Source: Channa striata (Eukaryota > Chordata > Actinopteri > Anabantiformes > Channidae). From it: DNA of 64,000 bases. The position numbers and the translations under genes are program-made. Position 1 is the stretch's first letter; each line of letters begins with the position of its first letter. The notes under the pieces were generated by a model, which saw only the letters and a list, made by a program, of their open reading frames with translations, searched no databases and had not been told where the DNA came from. Below are positions 20,210-35,500 of this stretch, piece by piece. The DNA is taken from assembly GCA_033026295.1 (NCBI GenBank), contig CM065182.1, positions 16,326,715 to 16,390,714 of the forward strand, written 5' to 3'.

Positions 20210-20215
20210 AATAAA
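20210..20215 (+). promoter_or_regulatory. Alternative poly(A) signal AATAAA, short isoform
   Basis: This consensus hexamer lies in ACTTAATAAATGGTGTC, with GTGTGTGCTTGTGGTC about 45 bases further on. It is a competing distal site. Confidence 0.4.
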
Positions 20216-20240
20216 TGGTGTCTAGGTAATTTAGAATATT

Positions 20241-23200
20241 GAAGCATAACCAGTAACCGGTGTGTGCTTGTGGTCTGGCAAAGAAGAGATTCAAGTATCT
20301 GGCCTGGTATTTGCATATTTTCTCAGAAGAAGCTAATCTGCATTTCATGTCTTATTTCCTCAGTTTTATTTCAGGCATGAATATTAATGTGGAAAAGAGG
20401 AAACTTTGATGCCAAAATACACTTGTTAAATGAAAATAGTATTGTAAGTTCCAATGCCTCTAACTTGGAGATGCTGGCGTTACACGTAATGCTTCAAAAG
20501 TTTGTACACTTCATCACGTCTTTTGAAAAGACTTGTCTGTTTTCAATATGGAACATATCGCTATTTGTAATATGAATGAGTGTGGAGTTTTTTTTTTTTT
20601 AAGTAAATAAATTCAGCGGTTTGTTTACAGAATCAATGTCGACTTGCTGTAAGGTATAATTTGGTCGCAATTTTGTTTTGAATTCAACACCATCTGAAAA
20701 CAGTTGCAGAAAAAGGAGGTTAGATAAGAGGCAGGACTGTTTTAGCAAAACAAGTCATTGATGTGTTTGATTAATTTTAGCTCATCTACCGCAGAGTAGC
20801 TTCTCATCATACCCATCCAGCTTTCCCAGGAGACTGCAGTGGAAACAAACAATTCTTAGAAATGATTAATTCTGAGTAGTTGGGAAAGGCAGAGTGAACG
20901 TTGCTCACACTATCATGCAACACTTGGGTTGTTAATATGAGTGCTGCATAGCTACACGGTTCTAAACCAAGCTTGGGGCAAATTCTGAAAGATCAAAAAA
21001 AAAAAAAAAAAAAAAAAAAAACCGAGAGCAAACGCAGTCTTCCTCCTCGCATCAGTCTCTATTCTACATAGGTGACGCTTACCTGGATTCAAAGGGATTG
21101 ATGGTTTAGATTACCACCTTGGTTGACATTCACACTCACTGTGTTTCCCTTTAAAGAATCCCCCTATTTATCCAAGCAATCTGTAATCTTCATTCCTATA
21201 CACAACCTGTTCTGGTGCTTCACTCGGTGCCAGGGAGCTTTTGCTGTAATTTCCCTTCACTTGCGCGCACCCTCTGGGTGGCTGCGTGTTTCTGCTTAAA
21301 GGCTTTCCATTGAGTGACAGATTAAATTCTGCTCCCGATTTTACTTATTTTGGCTCCAACACTGTTTCACAAGCCACTGGAGCAGGAAGTCATTAGCTCG
21401 ACAAAGCCAAGCAAGTCTGTGTTTACGGTGCCACCCTCCCCGTTATTTAGACAGAATGATTTGGCCGCAGACATTTGCTGCACTGGAAGTGTAATGCTGT
21501 GCTTCCATGTACTGGGCTGCTCTACACACTAATGAATGCCAGGAGACTCGACGTTACTGTACATGCGCTTCGTTCTCGACTGAAGTGTGTTGTTTTCTCC
21601 TATGCTCCAAGTTTCATCTGGAATTTGGATGAACTTTGCTCGACGTATTCATGGAAACCACTTTTTCCACGAACGTTTCGTGTCGGTACAGACGAAGATG
21701 CACCTTTTTAAAATTACAAAGCAGATGGAGACCAGCCAAACAGAGTCGGATCTGACTCTTAAATAAAACTGTGTGTCAGTGTGCATAAGCAGCTCTGTTT
21801 GCCAAGCAGCTCCACATTTTGACCTTGGTTGGAGGCCACCCCGCCAGGCAGTAAAACATGTGGGGGTGCAGTTAGAGGAGAGGACGTGTTTATCAGGCAT
21901 CATCCTCAACTATTAGCGCCCCCAGATTTCTGCTGGATGCCTGCTGTCAATAAAGCACTGATTGGAGACACTGGGACATTGCCTGCAGGGACCAGGTGAG
22001 GAGCCTGCCTTCATTTGCAATTCTGAGACGAAAAGACGCAGCAAAGTGTGCTGCTCGGGCGGCTCTCTTTGTTTGCACATATCATTTCCACTCTAATGAA
22101 CGCTGCACAGTCGTGGGCCCTTGTAACAAGACTCAAAGGTAGGAGGCTCAAACAGTGTTTACATTTTGCATAGGTCTTTGCGGGGCCCGGGGAACAATAG
22201 AAGCATTTTTCTCTTTCCTGTGCGGGACCTACCATGAAAGTGAATCAGTTTTAACACCCACAGCAACGGGAAACGTTTGATTTCTTATGTTTCGTGCCAC
22301 TCCTCATACCTAAGCACAATGTAAACCTTGAAAACAAATTGCAGAAATCCTTGGAGTGGAAAAAGGAAATGTTGTAGTGTCTATCACCAATTTCAGTGTT
22401 GGATTTGTCTCTCTATCTCCTCTCCACAGTGTGCAGGTGGCCAAAGCCTCCTGCTGTGCTCAGAGCTGTTCAGTGCTTAGTGTCCCTGCCAAGGGAGGGT
22501 TGCTGCCCCTTGTCGCTGGTGTGTGTGTGTGTGTGTGTGGGTGAGGAGGAAATGAAGACTTTGGATGTACTCTACAGCAGTCCGCAACGTGAGGGATTTG
22601 AAAAGGGCGTTAATGGTCCTTCCTCCTGGCCTTTCTCAGTAGGAAAATGTTGGAACGATCATTTGCCTCTTCCACTAACGCCACGAGCGCTTGCATTCGC
22701 CGGCTGATGTGATTTCATTTCTGTTTGTCTTTCACCTCTCTGTGCTATGTGGGCCCTCCTTTAATTTTTTTTTTCCCACATATATATACAGCCTATAGAA
22801 CACACACTCCAAAACAAGTTTTAATGCCGAAAAATAGGTTTGGTGGTGTGTGTATGCTGTAAGCCTTACATTTCACCACCAAACTCAAAGCATTACACTT
22901 CTATGATGGCAAAAAATAAGCAAGGTATGTCTATCGGCTGTGCGTATGATTTATGGCTTTTAAATAAATCTACCTTCAAATTTGCAAAGACTCCCTCCTG
23001 CTGCGTGGCACATTTGTGTTTTCAGCTGTTCAGTGAAGAGGAGCACAAGAGAAAGATTGTCGTGCGTTTGTATGTTTTAATTTTCTGGCGCGAAACCTTA
23101 AAAACCATTTTCAAAAGCTAAATGGCCAATTAGGAAGCAGTTATTTGGCATTCCTTATATGGTTGTTCTCGTTAGTTCATCTCTGTAGTGAAAATGCAAG

Positions 23201-26200
23201 TTTCTTGTCCATGTTAATTAATGGCCAAACAGATGGGAGGGTTGACATGTGTGGGGGTGGTGACAGAGAAGTGTGTAGGAGGCTGCTGCTGCTGCTGCGC
23301 TGTAGTTTCACATCCCTCTGGAGCTGATGAATGGACTGAACATCCCTAAACAGCCCTTTACCTCTCGAGGTGTCGTGGTCACAGTTGGACGTGGGAAGAT
23401 GAGAAAAAAGTATGACGGCAAGAACCAAGTTTCTTATTGGCGAACACTTTGAACGGATTTTCTATTTTCTGCATTCGCTGCTCTTACATTCGTTTATTAA
23501 GGCCCATTTCTAATGGACCTTGAGTCCCGGATTCCACCACCAAGTCGGAGGCTGTGTTGTTTTCCTGAGAGCCTTTGCTAAGCTGCCTATGCAGTTCCAC
23601 TTCATGGTCATCACATCCTGCACAGGAGCTTGTCCCCGTCCCAGAGATGCCTCAAGTGGCTTGTACTTACTCTTTTGGACTTTCTCTTGGCAATCTCATT
23701 CTCTGCAAGGATATTTTTCTTGATGAAAAATTAGCTCCGATTTACCCTTTAGAATGCCGCACTCCTTATTAACAAGGAAAATGAGGTTTGAAAATAAGTG
23801 TGAAAACATGCATCATGATGACTTTTCCAGACACTTAATAAATTCCTCAGCTCTGTCACTGAGCGAGTCACTGCGCTGAGAGATAAAATGTTCTCGACTT
23901 AGTGCCAGCACTTGACAGCTTGGTGGCCTTTACCACCAAACTCACAAGTGCTGAAGCTATAAACTGATAGATAGCAGGAATTAACTATGCATCTAATTGC
24001 AGAATTTATAAGAATAACTCACTGAGCAGATGGAAGTCACTGGTGTGTTTGGAGTCACTTTATTCAAACCCCAGGATACTGCACTGCATCAGTGTTGAGG
24101 GGAACATATCCCTCTCCAAAGTGAGATTTATTTAAAGTAATACAAAAGCCTAGTGGCCATTTGGCTCCGGACTCGTATTGTGTCATTGAGTCTTGGCTTG
24201 TGCAGAGGGAAAATGTGCACAGCCCTGCTGGAATCTACACCAGACTCGGGTGCCTGTCACTGACCATACGCATACAACTGATGTCAGATGGCGTAGACAT
24301 ATTAAAGGTAAAGGTAAAAAAACAAAACATTTATTGTTCTTAATATTATTTAATTGATCTATTTACAAAAACCAAATTCAAAAGTGAAAGAAACGTGTGA
24401 ATCAGATCAGCAGTCGTGTTTGTTTTCAACTACAGCCGTCTATATCTTGCGAATGTCGGATTTTTGCAATGATGTTTCTCAAAGGTTTAAGTTTTCAATT
24501 CGGCAGTGATTGGAAGAAAGACATTTCCACTCACATCTGATCCCTGAATCAAAGACATCATTTCTTTTCCATTTCAACTTAACCCCGCTGAAATTTGGAG
24601 AAAGCAATTTGAAGCCTCAGCCAATTGGAAAACCTTAACCAGTTATTCAAGGAGGAGAACCAATCAACGTCCAACAGTGAGGTGCTGAATGGATATAATC
24701 AGGCAGTGAATAGAAATGTGAAAATGCATAAAGTGGTAAAGTAGTGCCTCAAACACATCCAGAGATTGACAGTTGGACACTGAGTGAGTCAGACAGGATA
24801 CTAATGTCTGTCCTGTCATTCGTTCTTCCCTTTTAGCAGGCTCCAGCTCACTGCTCACGTGGGACTGAGTCTGAGTGACAAGCCACTGACATTTACATTC
24901 TCTCGCCCTCAAAGTGTGGGCAAGCATGCCTGTATCAAAATGCAACCGCGGTGGATGGTCTCACTCATCATTACTTAATTTCCTATACTGTGCCCAAAAA
25001 TCCTTGTGTTGCTCCTTTTTCATTGTTCTCTGTTGATGGTGTGCGCCTTCTGTTTTACCTCTGCTTTTGGTCGGATTAATTATCAATACTCTGTAAAGTC
25101 AGACAAAGCTTCAAAAATCTGATGAGATTAGAAAGAAAACTGAGAGAGTTGCGGTTGTTTTACCGTATGAACATACGGGACATAAAGTTTCTAGCATGTG
25201 ATGTTTCAAAGGTGGAAATATGAAATCCAGGTCAGGTTATTTTCAGAATAACTGATTTCAAAGCTTTGAACAAACCGGGAATGCCAGACACATAATGCGC
25301 TTAAATACAAAACGGATTGTTTTATGTGATATCAGACCTTCTATCCAGACAAATTTTAGACCAATAGGCAGTGAATTATTTGGTGCCAGTACTGGAGGTG
25401 ATGCTGTTAGGAAAGGCTGGATCAGTATGGGAAGCCTATTTTCTTCCCGAGACCTTTGCATCCCGGGAAGTTCAGGTGGATCCATTTATGTGTAATATTT
25501 CCTCACCTTCATCCTTTGCGATGCCCATTGAAGGGCATGCAGTCAGAATGCTTCTCTATTTTCTCTGCTCTCTTCTCTTTTCCGAACCGCTGCTCGAGCT
25601 ACGCTGTGGTGTGCGTGCACGGAACCTTCCCCTTCCAGTGGCACAAATTAATCTACACCACCTATCCACCCGCAACAGGCCTCATGGAGTACAAGGGCAC
25701 AGGCATTTATTTCACATCTTCCTGCAGGGCCAAATATACGGAAACATATAATTTAGGGCTGTCTTCCCTCGCTATCTGCCATGTTCCTGGCTAAACAATA
25801 CAGCATTTCAATGAGTGCAAAGCTCTTGCCTATTCTATTTGTGCTTCACCAGGATTGTACAGTGAAGGCTGATTTGATCTGACTATAAATCCTCAACATT
25901 GGAAAGTAACAATTGCAAACCTGCTCCTGTCTCATGTCAGCAATACAAAGCGCGTATAGTATATAGAGGGGCTTAGTCTGCAGTTCAGACTCTTCGAACA
26001 GCTCCACCTTACAACTAACCGGTTTGCAGCACTCACTGGTGTTTGGATAACTAGGCGATACAAGGAAATTGCTTGAAGCCTTTTTTCAGCAAAATAAGAG
26101 ACTTTAGAAATGTAAGGTGTTCTTTGAGGCTGGGAGCAGTGTGTAAGTGCTTATCATGTTTGGTCGGGACCGGTATGTGCTACGTAAGTGGTGAAGGTGA

Positions 26201-27500
26201 AATATAGTGGATCTGCCGGTGAGGCGGGACCATATGGTGGACTGGCGTCACACTAAGACCTGCTATTAACACAGCTAACACACTTGATTGCTGCTCTTTC
26301 CATCCCACCATCATTATATCAGCAACAAACACGGATATCCACAACTCAAACACACCTGCGCTAATTATCTAGTCAATAATTACCAGACATATCTTTAAAA
26401 GTGGTTAAAACTGTTTCAAAATTGGCGCCTATAGAAACGTGGTAGAATGAACTAATTAGAAAGGGAACGTACTGGGGATTTTAGTCCTTTAGTTTTAATG
26501 TTCTCACCATCTAATATACAGTAGGTGCTAGTTTTGGCCATATTGTGTTGTTTGTATAATACTTGACTTTGGGTTTATGTAGGAATAATTTAAGCTAATT
26601 TATTTTAAATAATGCCAAAAACTAAATCAGATTTAGACCTGCATTTGTTGTTGCATTGGAAACACTTCTGTATGTATAACAGATTTTACATTTGACCCAC
26701 AGCCATTCACAGACCATTTTAGGCCGTTTACAATAGCTAATCAAATTTTATCTACAGCACAACACCGTCACATTTGAGGCACTGACACAAAACCACTAAG
26801 ATGATGTGACCTCTAAAACAGCTGGCAGGACGTTACAGTGTGAGGCGTCTATTGGATTTTGCAGAAAATCTGCTGCTTTGTTTTGCAACACAAGACAGAA
26901 AAATTGCAGCTGTTGAGCTATCACAACAAAGCGTTCATAATTTGGCAAAATCTTCAATGTTGCACACAAAGAAAGAAAGAAAGAGGCGCTAACAGTATTA
27001 CTGCCACCGACGGAAGCTATAAACCCGAACAGATCATATATCATTAGAAATGAAACAATGATCGACTGATGTTTAAAATACACCGGCGCCTTCCATGTTG
27101 GCATGTAGGCGAAAGTCTTCTGGCTTTCAGCGCAGCGCTTTTTGGGAACATCAGAAATTGCTTTCAATCATGGATTCATTTCCATTCATTCAAAAACACT
27201 CCAGTCATTGCAGAACTAGGCTACGCTTCTATAACCGCTGCCAGATTCTTTTTGATTGCACCATAAAAGAACGATTTGCTATGCTGGTCTCAGTCTGCAT
27301 ACAACACCACTGGCTCGTCGCTACAGGCAATGTTTAGACATGGTTTTCTCTCGACAACAAACACCAAATATCTTTCCATCTTCCGTACCAAAAATAAAAA
27401 TCTCTTTTGGTGTTTAAATGCATTATGTTAGCTTCATGGCAAAGTTTAGGTAGTTTCATATTTTACAGTTGTACCATCTCAATTAGAAGTATGTGATAAC
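20241..27500. other. Intergenic, no gene supported (first part)
   Basis: AT-rich sequence with an A27 run (20995-21021), a (GT)n at about 22518-22540 and a GCT-rich stretch near 23282-23298. Open frames here are short, lack splice-site support and match nothing I know. I saw no tRNA, snRNA or transposon open frame. Confidence 0.6.
20995..21021 (+). repeat. A27 homopolymer
   Basis: An uninterrupted run of A in intergenic sequence. No retrotransposon body is recognisable upstream. Confidence 0.9.
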
Positions 27501-30500
27501 GGATTATCTCCTGACACCACCCTGTATAGAGTCTCTCGCTCTCGCTTGTCCCTTAAGGGCTGGTAGTTGCAGCAAATCTCGGAGCGGCTGCCTCAAATCG
27601 AATGGCCCGGGTGATGGATGGCCTCTGGCGTGATGTATGGCTGCTTCGTTCTTCCCACAGGCCCACATGGGTTGTGTTTGGTCAAGTGACCCCCGCTTCC
27701 TGTGCGTCCCTGGAGCCCTGATTTGCTGTCTGGGTGTAAATATGATCCATGGTACGACATGGCAGATGCTGAGTGATGGGCCTCATTGTCTGTAGGACAG
27801 AAATCAGATTTTACTGGGTTTGTTTCACCAGCCTCAGTCGATTTGAGAGTCACAATCTTTGTACTCGCTCAGTGAATAGCAGAATTCGGTGTTGGATTAC
27901 GGAGACGAGGGTTGTGCTGGGTTCAGTGTTAGACAGAAAACTTGCACTATAGCCTTCCCTGGATGGAGAGGAGAAAGAGACGATGCTTTGACTGCTTAAT
28001 TAAATCAAAGATATGGCCCTGCAGTTGGTGGACAAACTGCTCTACCTTCTCAGCCACTTGCCATGAAGATATAAGCTTTAAATGTAAAACCAGACAGATT
28101 TTTTTTAAAATGGCAAGTGCAAAAAACAAAGAAGCCAGTCAGAACATGTTTTACATAAATCTTGAAAGAAATCACATCTTTAACTCAAAGTCACTCTTAT
28201 TTGATGTCAGATGTTTTTATATAAAGCTCTTGCATGAAGTGAATATAGCAAAAATAAAATCTTACCCCCAAAAAAACAGATCCACCTTTGACTGACTTAT
28301 TCGCTTTTATACATTAATAACATTTTTTTCACAGTAGTGAGCTTTTTTTATTTCAGCGTGTGCAAGGTCTTAGACATGAAATCAAAAACATTATGTCCAG
28401 AGCTGAAAGAATCAGCACATTCATTTCTGTCTAGAACAGTCAAGAGATAGCTGACAGTAGTTTCAAGGATTATATGATGTGTGAAAATTCTGGAAGCAGC
28501 TTGCAAATCATTACAGTATTTATGCAAAAGCTGATAAACTATCTTTCACATTTCCTGAAAATAATAATCTATTAACGGTGGTATTTATTATTAATGATAC
28601 AGCAATTAACATGTCTGGGTTTAATAATCTCGCAGCTGTGGAACATTTATAATTTCCTTTTGTTGCATAAAGAGTAAACCCTTGATTCTCTTCAAAACTA
28701 ATAATTTTGCAGGTTTGTAACAAAACAAACGCTTAAACTGCAAGACATTTGCCGTCTCAATCCATACAAAGCGTGACCTTCTCTCGTGTTCAGCCCTTTA
28801 ATCAGCAGCCATGTGTAATTTTTTAGTATGCCATCAAGTAATTTTATGATTCTTACTTTTGCCGTTATGCACTGCAGTGCACAACACAACACTAAATAAT
28901 GGGTCAGTGAACTTCCATAACAGAAAGAACTGCCAGGCGCTGACACAATACATTTTCCCTCACTATAGCTACTCTGGTAAATACACACACTGAGATATTA
29001 GATTTGGCAGGTCATTCAACTCTCCCCCTGGGGATCTGCAACTTTGTGACTGCAATGGTTTTAGTTATTTTTTTATTTATTTCAGCCCAAAATAAACAGT
29101 TCACCTTAAATGCTCCAAGTCTTTTGCAGATTTAACTACTTCCTTTGACCTCGTCAGAGCCTTCAAGGCACTGAAAGGGACTCAACATTTCGCTAAAAAT
29201 ATATATAAATAAATCAGATGTTACCCGCTAATCACAACGCGTGCAGTGGTAGAACTACAATTTTATCCTTGACTTGTGAGCCTTTTAAAATCCCCCACGT
29301 TTACTTTCTGTAAACAGACTGAATGAGTTGCTTTGCCAAATGCACAAGATTCTTCAGCATTAAAAGCAACATCTGGAATGGATTTTTAAATCATGATAAT
29401 AACTGTTACCCTATTTTTTCCCACCACTTTAGCTGAACAATGAAAAAGAAAGAGGAAAAAAAAAAAAGGTAAGTGAAGGTGTTAAAGCTGAAGTTTGCTT
29501 CCCCCAATTTAATGATAGAGGAGCTGCAGCTTCTTTTGCTCCACTGCTCAAGTACATTTCAGTGGCATTAGCCTCACCTCTAACTTTGCCCAGAGCTGGT
29601 GGCACTGCTGGGGGATAAAGTCCTGGTCGTGGTTCTTTCAGATTATTCATGTATGTCCACTGCGGCTCCCTTGGCAACAGTGAAAGGAAAGACCCAGCCA
29701 TTCAACACGGTTAACACTGAGGGAGAGCTCTCTGGACAACACACACAGTAAAAGAGTGCGACGGTAACGCTGTAACTCAATCATTTTAATGGAGTCCGTT
29801 CTTTATTAGTCGATAATTGATTGATGCTACAGCTGTGAGCCAAGACACAGTTCTGAAGACGAAATGAAAAGGAAAAGATTCGCCTTCAGACATTTGCTGT
29901 TCCCACGATTCCACCTCCACGATTTGTTTATTCTGCATAGCAACCGGCATCAGCTCTGCTGACAGGATGGCAGGAACTGAATAGTCTGCCCGACTAAACG
30001 CTATGAAAGAAGCTTTTTTCATTTTGGTAATTTCTTAACTTATACACCAAATTCCTCTTATTAAACGGATCTTTTTATTTGGTCATGGTGGGATGACATT
30101 TCACTTCCTCCTTTTAGTTCTTCCTTTAAACTCAAGACAGATATAAGCCTAATAAATCTTACTTTTAGCCTGAGAGAAATTGCACTAACCCTGATGATTT
30201 CAGTTTGACACGTCACTGCAAATGATCATTAATTTTGTTTTGTCCCCAATAATAATGGCCTAAATATGATTTTCATCACCAACATCATGCATGCTCGGTA
30301 ATTTCAAGGGATGCCGTGTGTATTTTCCACATGAGGAATATTCCCTAGCTGTAAAGACAATTCCTCTGGAGTGAACTTCAAAAAAAACAACACTTATGAT
30401 TTAATCTGGAGCTTCGATTTAAGCCACCGTGTTCTAGCCTCGCTAGCAGCATGGCTTTGGCACATGACATTACATACTTCCCAAAAAGAGAGAAACTATT

Positions 30501-33500
30501 GTACAGACATTCATGAGTCCTCAAAGATGAATCCTACCTACTCTGGTGAAGTTATGACTTTTGCTCTATTGCCACAAGGAGATTTTCCTGAAATATCTCA
30601 AACATTGCCAGGAAATGTGTTACAGACATCTATGGTGCCCAAAAGATGAATGCCACAGATGCTCGCCGTCCCTGGATATTTGCTGAAGCTGCCAAATATA
30701 CTTTAACAACAAACTTTGAAAAAGTGAAACCTTCACCTCACCGAACTCTTTTCACCCTCATCCTTCACTGACATGTTGAACAATACCAATCATCAATATA
30801 AATGTTTTCCATATTTCATATTTACAACACAGGCTCTACTTACATTTTGTAAGGGCAAAATATCTTACAGACTTTTGGTTTTGTTGTCATTTTGTCTGTA
30901 GTCTTTACTGCAGCTCTTGGCTTGTTTGTCAGGTCAATATTGCTAAGGAAAAGTTGTTTTCTATGTTTTAGCTGCCTAATTTAATTCAGTTATAATAACG
31001 TAAATAAAACTGTGCTTACGATCACGTACTGCATCTGTAAAACTAATACATTTAGTGCTAAGTAGCATATACCAGCGTGGATGTTAAACCGAGACATGGC
31101 AACATTTACCTCAAAGCACCGCTTTGCCTGTTACAGTCTCACAGGCACGACTACACACTCGTAGTCTGGCTAATAAGTCTCTTGTGAGCCCCAAAGAAAT
31201 GTAAAACCACACTTCTGTAAACCATATATTTTAGCCGATCATTTGTATGTGAATGATAGCACTGCTTGCAAATATTGTAAGTCTGTGATGGTCTGCTGGC
31301 AGTAAAAGCAGATATTTTCATTTTGGGCCACACAACACAGATTGCATCCGGTTTTATTTGTGCTTTTGCTGGTTGGCCCCTCTCCCCCTCACTATCTAAA
31401 GGTCTCCATTTATACAAATGAACCTGACCGAGAGGCGACCTCCTGCTTCTTTTATGGGTGATAAGAGACAGCTGATGTACAACATGACATCCAGGGAACA
31501 TATAGTTGGTAATAACGATACTGAATTTTTGTTTGAACTTTGCTATATGAAACCATCAGTGTCACTTCCGTGTCAGGGTTGTGCACATACGGAGCTGGGA
31601 ATACGAAGTCGGGAACAGATGGAGGTTATGAGCCTCTTATCTTCCAACCAGTTCCCTCAATCTCCAAAATAAGTGCAGAATAAAATCGAATGCAGTTTTA
31701 CAATAATCAAAAACATTCACCACCTAATATTAGCTAGATCAATTCAATTGAATAGAATATAATTTTTTTCCAATGTAAAAAATGACTGTACATTGTGGAT
31801 TCAGGTTAAAGTGGCATAAAATGACTTTGTTCATAACAGAAAAGGTCTAAGACACGCGCACACATGCATACAGGAAAGCAGTGTGATTTGTGTATGAAGT
31901 GGAAGGCCTCCTGCTGATCCTTCAAAATTACATTCGGGCAGGTGTAAAAATTTGCTCTGCGAGAACACTCCACACATGTTGATTGTACACCTGCTTGACT
32001 GTTTTACAGGTGCTACTCACGCTGGCGAAGACGACAGCTTCCTCCGAGGATCTCTCCCCGGTCTCAAACCAATGAGTTCTGTGCCTGCCAGCATGATAGA
32101 AAGCTCATCATGTTAATTCAAAATCTAACTGAATCAGCCAAAGAATTGCATTTCTACCAGACAGGTGAGCTTCATTAACTTTTTTTCCAGTTCTGTTGCA
32201 CTGGCTGGATCCTCAAATCATTTTGCTCTGCCTGAAATGCAGTGAATAATTAAATTGGCTGGGTAAAATATTGAGTTTGTACTTTCCAGAGAGGCATAAA
32301 TATTTCTGTAACATCTATGAGAACACAAATAGCTGCTGCAGATATCAGTTTGAACTTATGTGCCGATTTATCATCTCAGTAGTATTGCTTTATGTATATG
32401 TGTGACAGAGCTGACTGCAGACGTTTATTACATACAGTTGTTTCACACAGAAAATAATATGAATCCCTGGACCGACTGAGGACATCCCTCGTTCTTCATC
32501 TTCCAACAAAAAATGCTCAGGAGTCAACAAACAGCATTTAACCTCGCAGTTCATCTGCCCCAGAATAAAGTAGGATCTTGTTCAATTTAAGTTGCAAAGC
32601 ATGACATTCTTAAAATGCCGTGAGTCTTATTTATGATACAAACACACTGACTTTTATATGTACAGTATATAACACATTCAAACTTACATAAATGTCTCTT
32701 TAGAGGAAACTGATGTCTATTTTTTATTCATTTTTGTCTTTATTTAGTATAATTTCAACAGCCCTAAACAAACATGCATGTTGTCTTGCTGTCCCCACAA
32801 ACTCAATAAAGGCTATACAATATAATATAAAAAAAAGCTATAATAGACTATATTGCTGAATGTCACAATAATGTACTTTTTTACACACAAATAAAGATAA
32901 AAGTTTCAATACAGCAGATTTATGTTGCCTATATGTTTGTCTATGCCTCAGCAAGCATACTGTATATAGCATCATGCTGTAAATAAGTGAAAATTTCAAT
33001 AATTCATTAACCTTTCAGCATTAGCCTCAGAAATATTTTATTTCGTCTAGAGATATAATTATGATATTGTGTGAAAGCCCAACACTTAAACTTTCAGCTG
33101 GTTTCTACGTCCTTTCTCCCTATGATGTCACTGTAAATAAAATATGAATATGCTTGGTGAATAAATAGACAGACTCCACAGGGTTTCGGGGAAACGTCTT
33201 TAAACACTGAAGTGCCAGTGGTAACGTGTTTCAAACACAACTGCAGCTTCAGTGCAAGACTGCGATATGTTTGCCGAATCCTGTGTTCCTGGGAGCTGCA
33301 GGACAACACATCTTAATTACCAGTCACCCACACGCACGAGTCCCATGGTTTTTTTGGAGCTGTTCAAACACCGCTACCTGCTAAATATTAATAGTGCTCT
33401 CTGGGCTGCACACAGGTTAACACACGTCCTTTCTGATGAATAACTAAGGGATGATGTTTAATGCATACAGCTGTTCCCCGCTCAGGGCTTTGTCGTTGTC

Positions 33501-33643
33501 TCTGGCATCGTCGTAGGTGCTGGAAGTCACCGTCCACTAGGAATTGCTCCTGAGTGTGTAACATACTGCAAACGCTGGTGGTTTGATCGTGTTTTACAGC
33601 GATGGAAGTTTCTGGTTGAGAAACCATGATCAGAATTTCCATG

Positions 33644-33662
33644 TATATATATATATATATAT
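33644..33662. repeat. (AT)n microsatellite
   Basis: A perfect TA/AT run in intergenic sequence. Confidence 0.9.
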
Positions 33663-34322
33663 ACCTCTATACCTGATGATCCCATAAGCGTCACATTTGT
33701 GTGCTGTACAGTGTTTACGCTGTCGGCATTTAATGTGAGGCCTCGTACATGAAGTATGCAATAGTGCTCCCACTGTCCTGGATATATTTAAGTTCATTTC
33801 TCTATTCTTTTTTTTTTTTGGGCGCGCTCTCAACTAGCACATGCCTTCCCATCATAGTATTCAATGACAGGCTCATCTCCAGACACTGTTTTGTAAAAGA
33901 GATGGTGGCTTGAGAGGCAGTGCTGTGTGAAATAATGGAGGGAATATATCAGAATGGCCAGAGGCTCTGGATTGTTAGCTAGCTGAGTGAAGCTGCTTTG
34001 CTGTACCAGTCTGCAGACCCCTGGGCTGCCAGTCCATGTAAACAGAATATTTATTTAATCATCTTCTTGGCATATGGGACTGTTCCAACGCAAGCGAAAT
34101 ACTGCACACAGATTTGTTTTACTATCTCCACTTGCAGAGCCCGGCTTCCAAAAGTGTGTAAACCATCCCCTGCTTATTGATTAGTTGGTATATCGATTTA
34201 AGGAAGCATGTCAGTGGAAGATGCTGTTGTTAGTTTGTTGATGAAAATGTTTTGCTATTCAGCTATTCAACGTGAATGAGCAATTTCAAACGGGTTCTTT
34301 TTGAATGCTGAAAAGAAAGCAT

Positions 34323-34326
<4 letters not shown>

Positions 34327-34363
<37 letters not shown>
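34327..34363 (+). repeat. (TG)n microsatellite
   Basis: About 18 TG units in intergenic sequence. Confidence 0.9.
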
Positions 34364-34368
<5 letters not shown>

Positions 34369-35500
34369 CACAGTCCTATCTTGTGATGGCACATGTCTTG
34401 CCCCATGTTGTGGGTGCTCCCACTGAGCTGTAATAACACACCTCACTGCTGTCTGAAATATTCATAGCCAGGTAAGCCCATCACTCTGAGTCAGTCACAT
34501 GGATCCCTTATTATCACCCCCCTTCTGCTCTCACTCCCAGGTCACTTTATTCCACCAGCCTTTGGCTGCATCCCACTCACCTCTCAGCTTCTGACTACAC
34601 CTTGCACAGCTGCCCAGTGTCTTGACTTGAGCTTGAAATGCCTCTGTCCCACTCTTTATTGAATTTTTTTCCCATTAGTTTTTAGACAGGACTCTGAAGA
34701 TTCTTCAAAATTGTTCCCACTATCTCCAGGATTCAGGTTACATGTCTGTATTTATTTATTTTTTAATACGATTTTCTTTGGAAACATAAAAGAGATGCAC
34801 CTTTGTTGTTTTCTGTAAAGATAATACGGTACATTGGAGATTCAACATTTTCATCCAGCAACAGCTGACTAGGGCCTATTTTATTATTCACTAAAACTTC
34901 ATAACTGAGTGCATGTGAGATGGTTGGATCTTAACCAATTTTTTAAATGATTTATAGTCATCATTTTTCTGCAGTAACAGTCAGTGTAAATATCTATTTA
35001 TTAAACAAAAAATGGTGGAGTCAATTATTCTAATTAGCATAGCATTATAGATTGATAATACCCAAATACTGTTAGATTAAATACACTGAGTCAACTAAAT
35101 TTTTGTTTCAGTACAGAAAACTGTCATTCAGACAACTTTCTTACTAGATGCGTCAAACATCATTTGAGGTAATACTAAACGATCATGCTGTAACCTTGCT
35201 TTCACTGAAGCATCACTTCATTCATTAATACAAGAGTTAATGATTAATTGCAGGGTTGCTCATTTGATTGTTGGCTCCTGCATGTTTAAGCAATATCCCT
35301 AAATTGACTCCGATTTCATAGCCTGAATGAATTATCATAAGCTGGTCTTAGGATGCGATTCGAGAACAAGCGTGAATATCAGTTATACAACAATATTCAC
35401 TTATTTCTGGACACATTTGAGAACAGGTAAAGGCAAATATTGATGAATTCTGCATGAAGAAGTCTTGCCAAAGTCCAATAAGGTCAGGGATACAAAAGCT

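Larger units (their letters stand above)
18514..20240 (+). other. 3' UTR of the short myo18a isoform
   Basis: This is non-coding relative to myo18a and AT-rich. AATAAA hexamers at 20028-20033 and 20210-20215 are the likely ends. It contains a separate 66-codon open frame (18761-18961). The end is uncertain; a further AATAAA occurs at 20606. Confidence 0.55.
27501..35500. other. Intergenic, no gene supported (middle part)
   Basis: Very AT-rich, with (AT)n at 33644-33662 and (TG)n at 34327-34363. No recognisable coding sequence, RNA gene or transposon was found. PIPOX, which lies between MYO18A and SEZ6 in human, was not seen on either strand. Confidence 0.6.

Noticed and set aside
18514..20240. 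Homology of the 3' UTR ORF to human TIAF1, which also lies at the MYO18A 3' end.
   Set aside because: The predicted protein does not resemble TIAF1 as I remember it. Only the position is similar.
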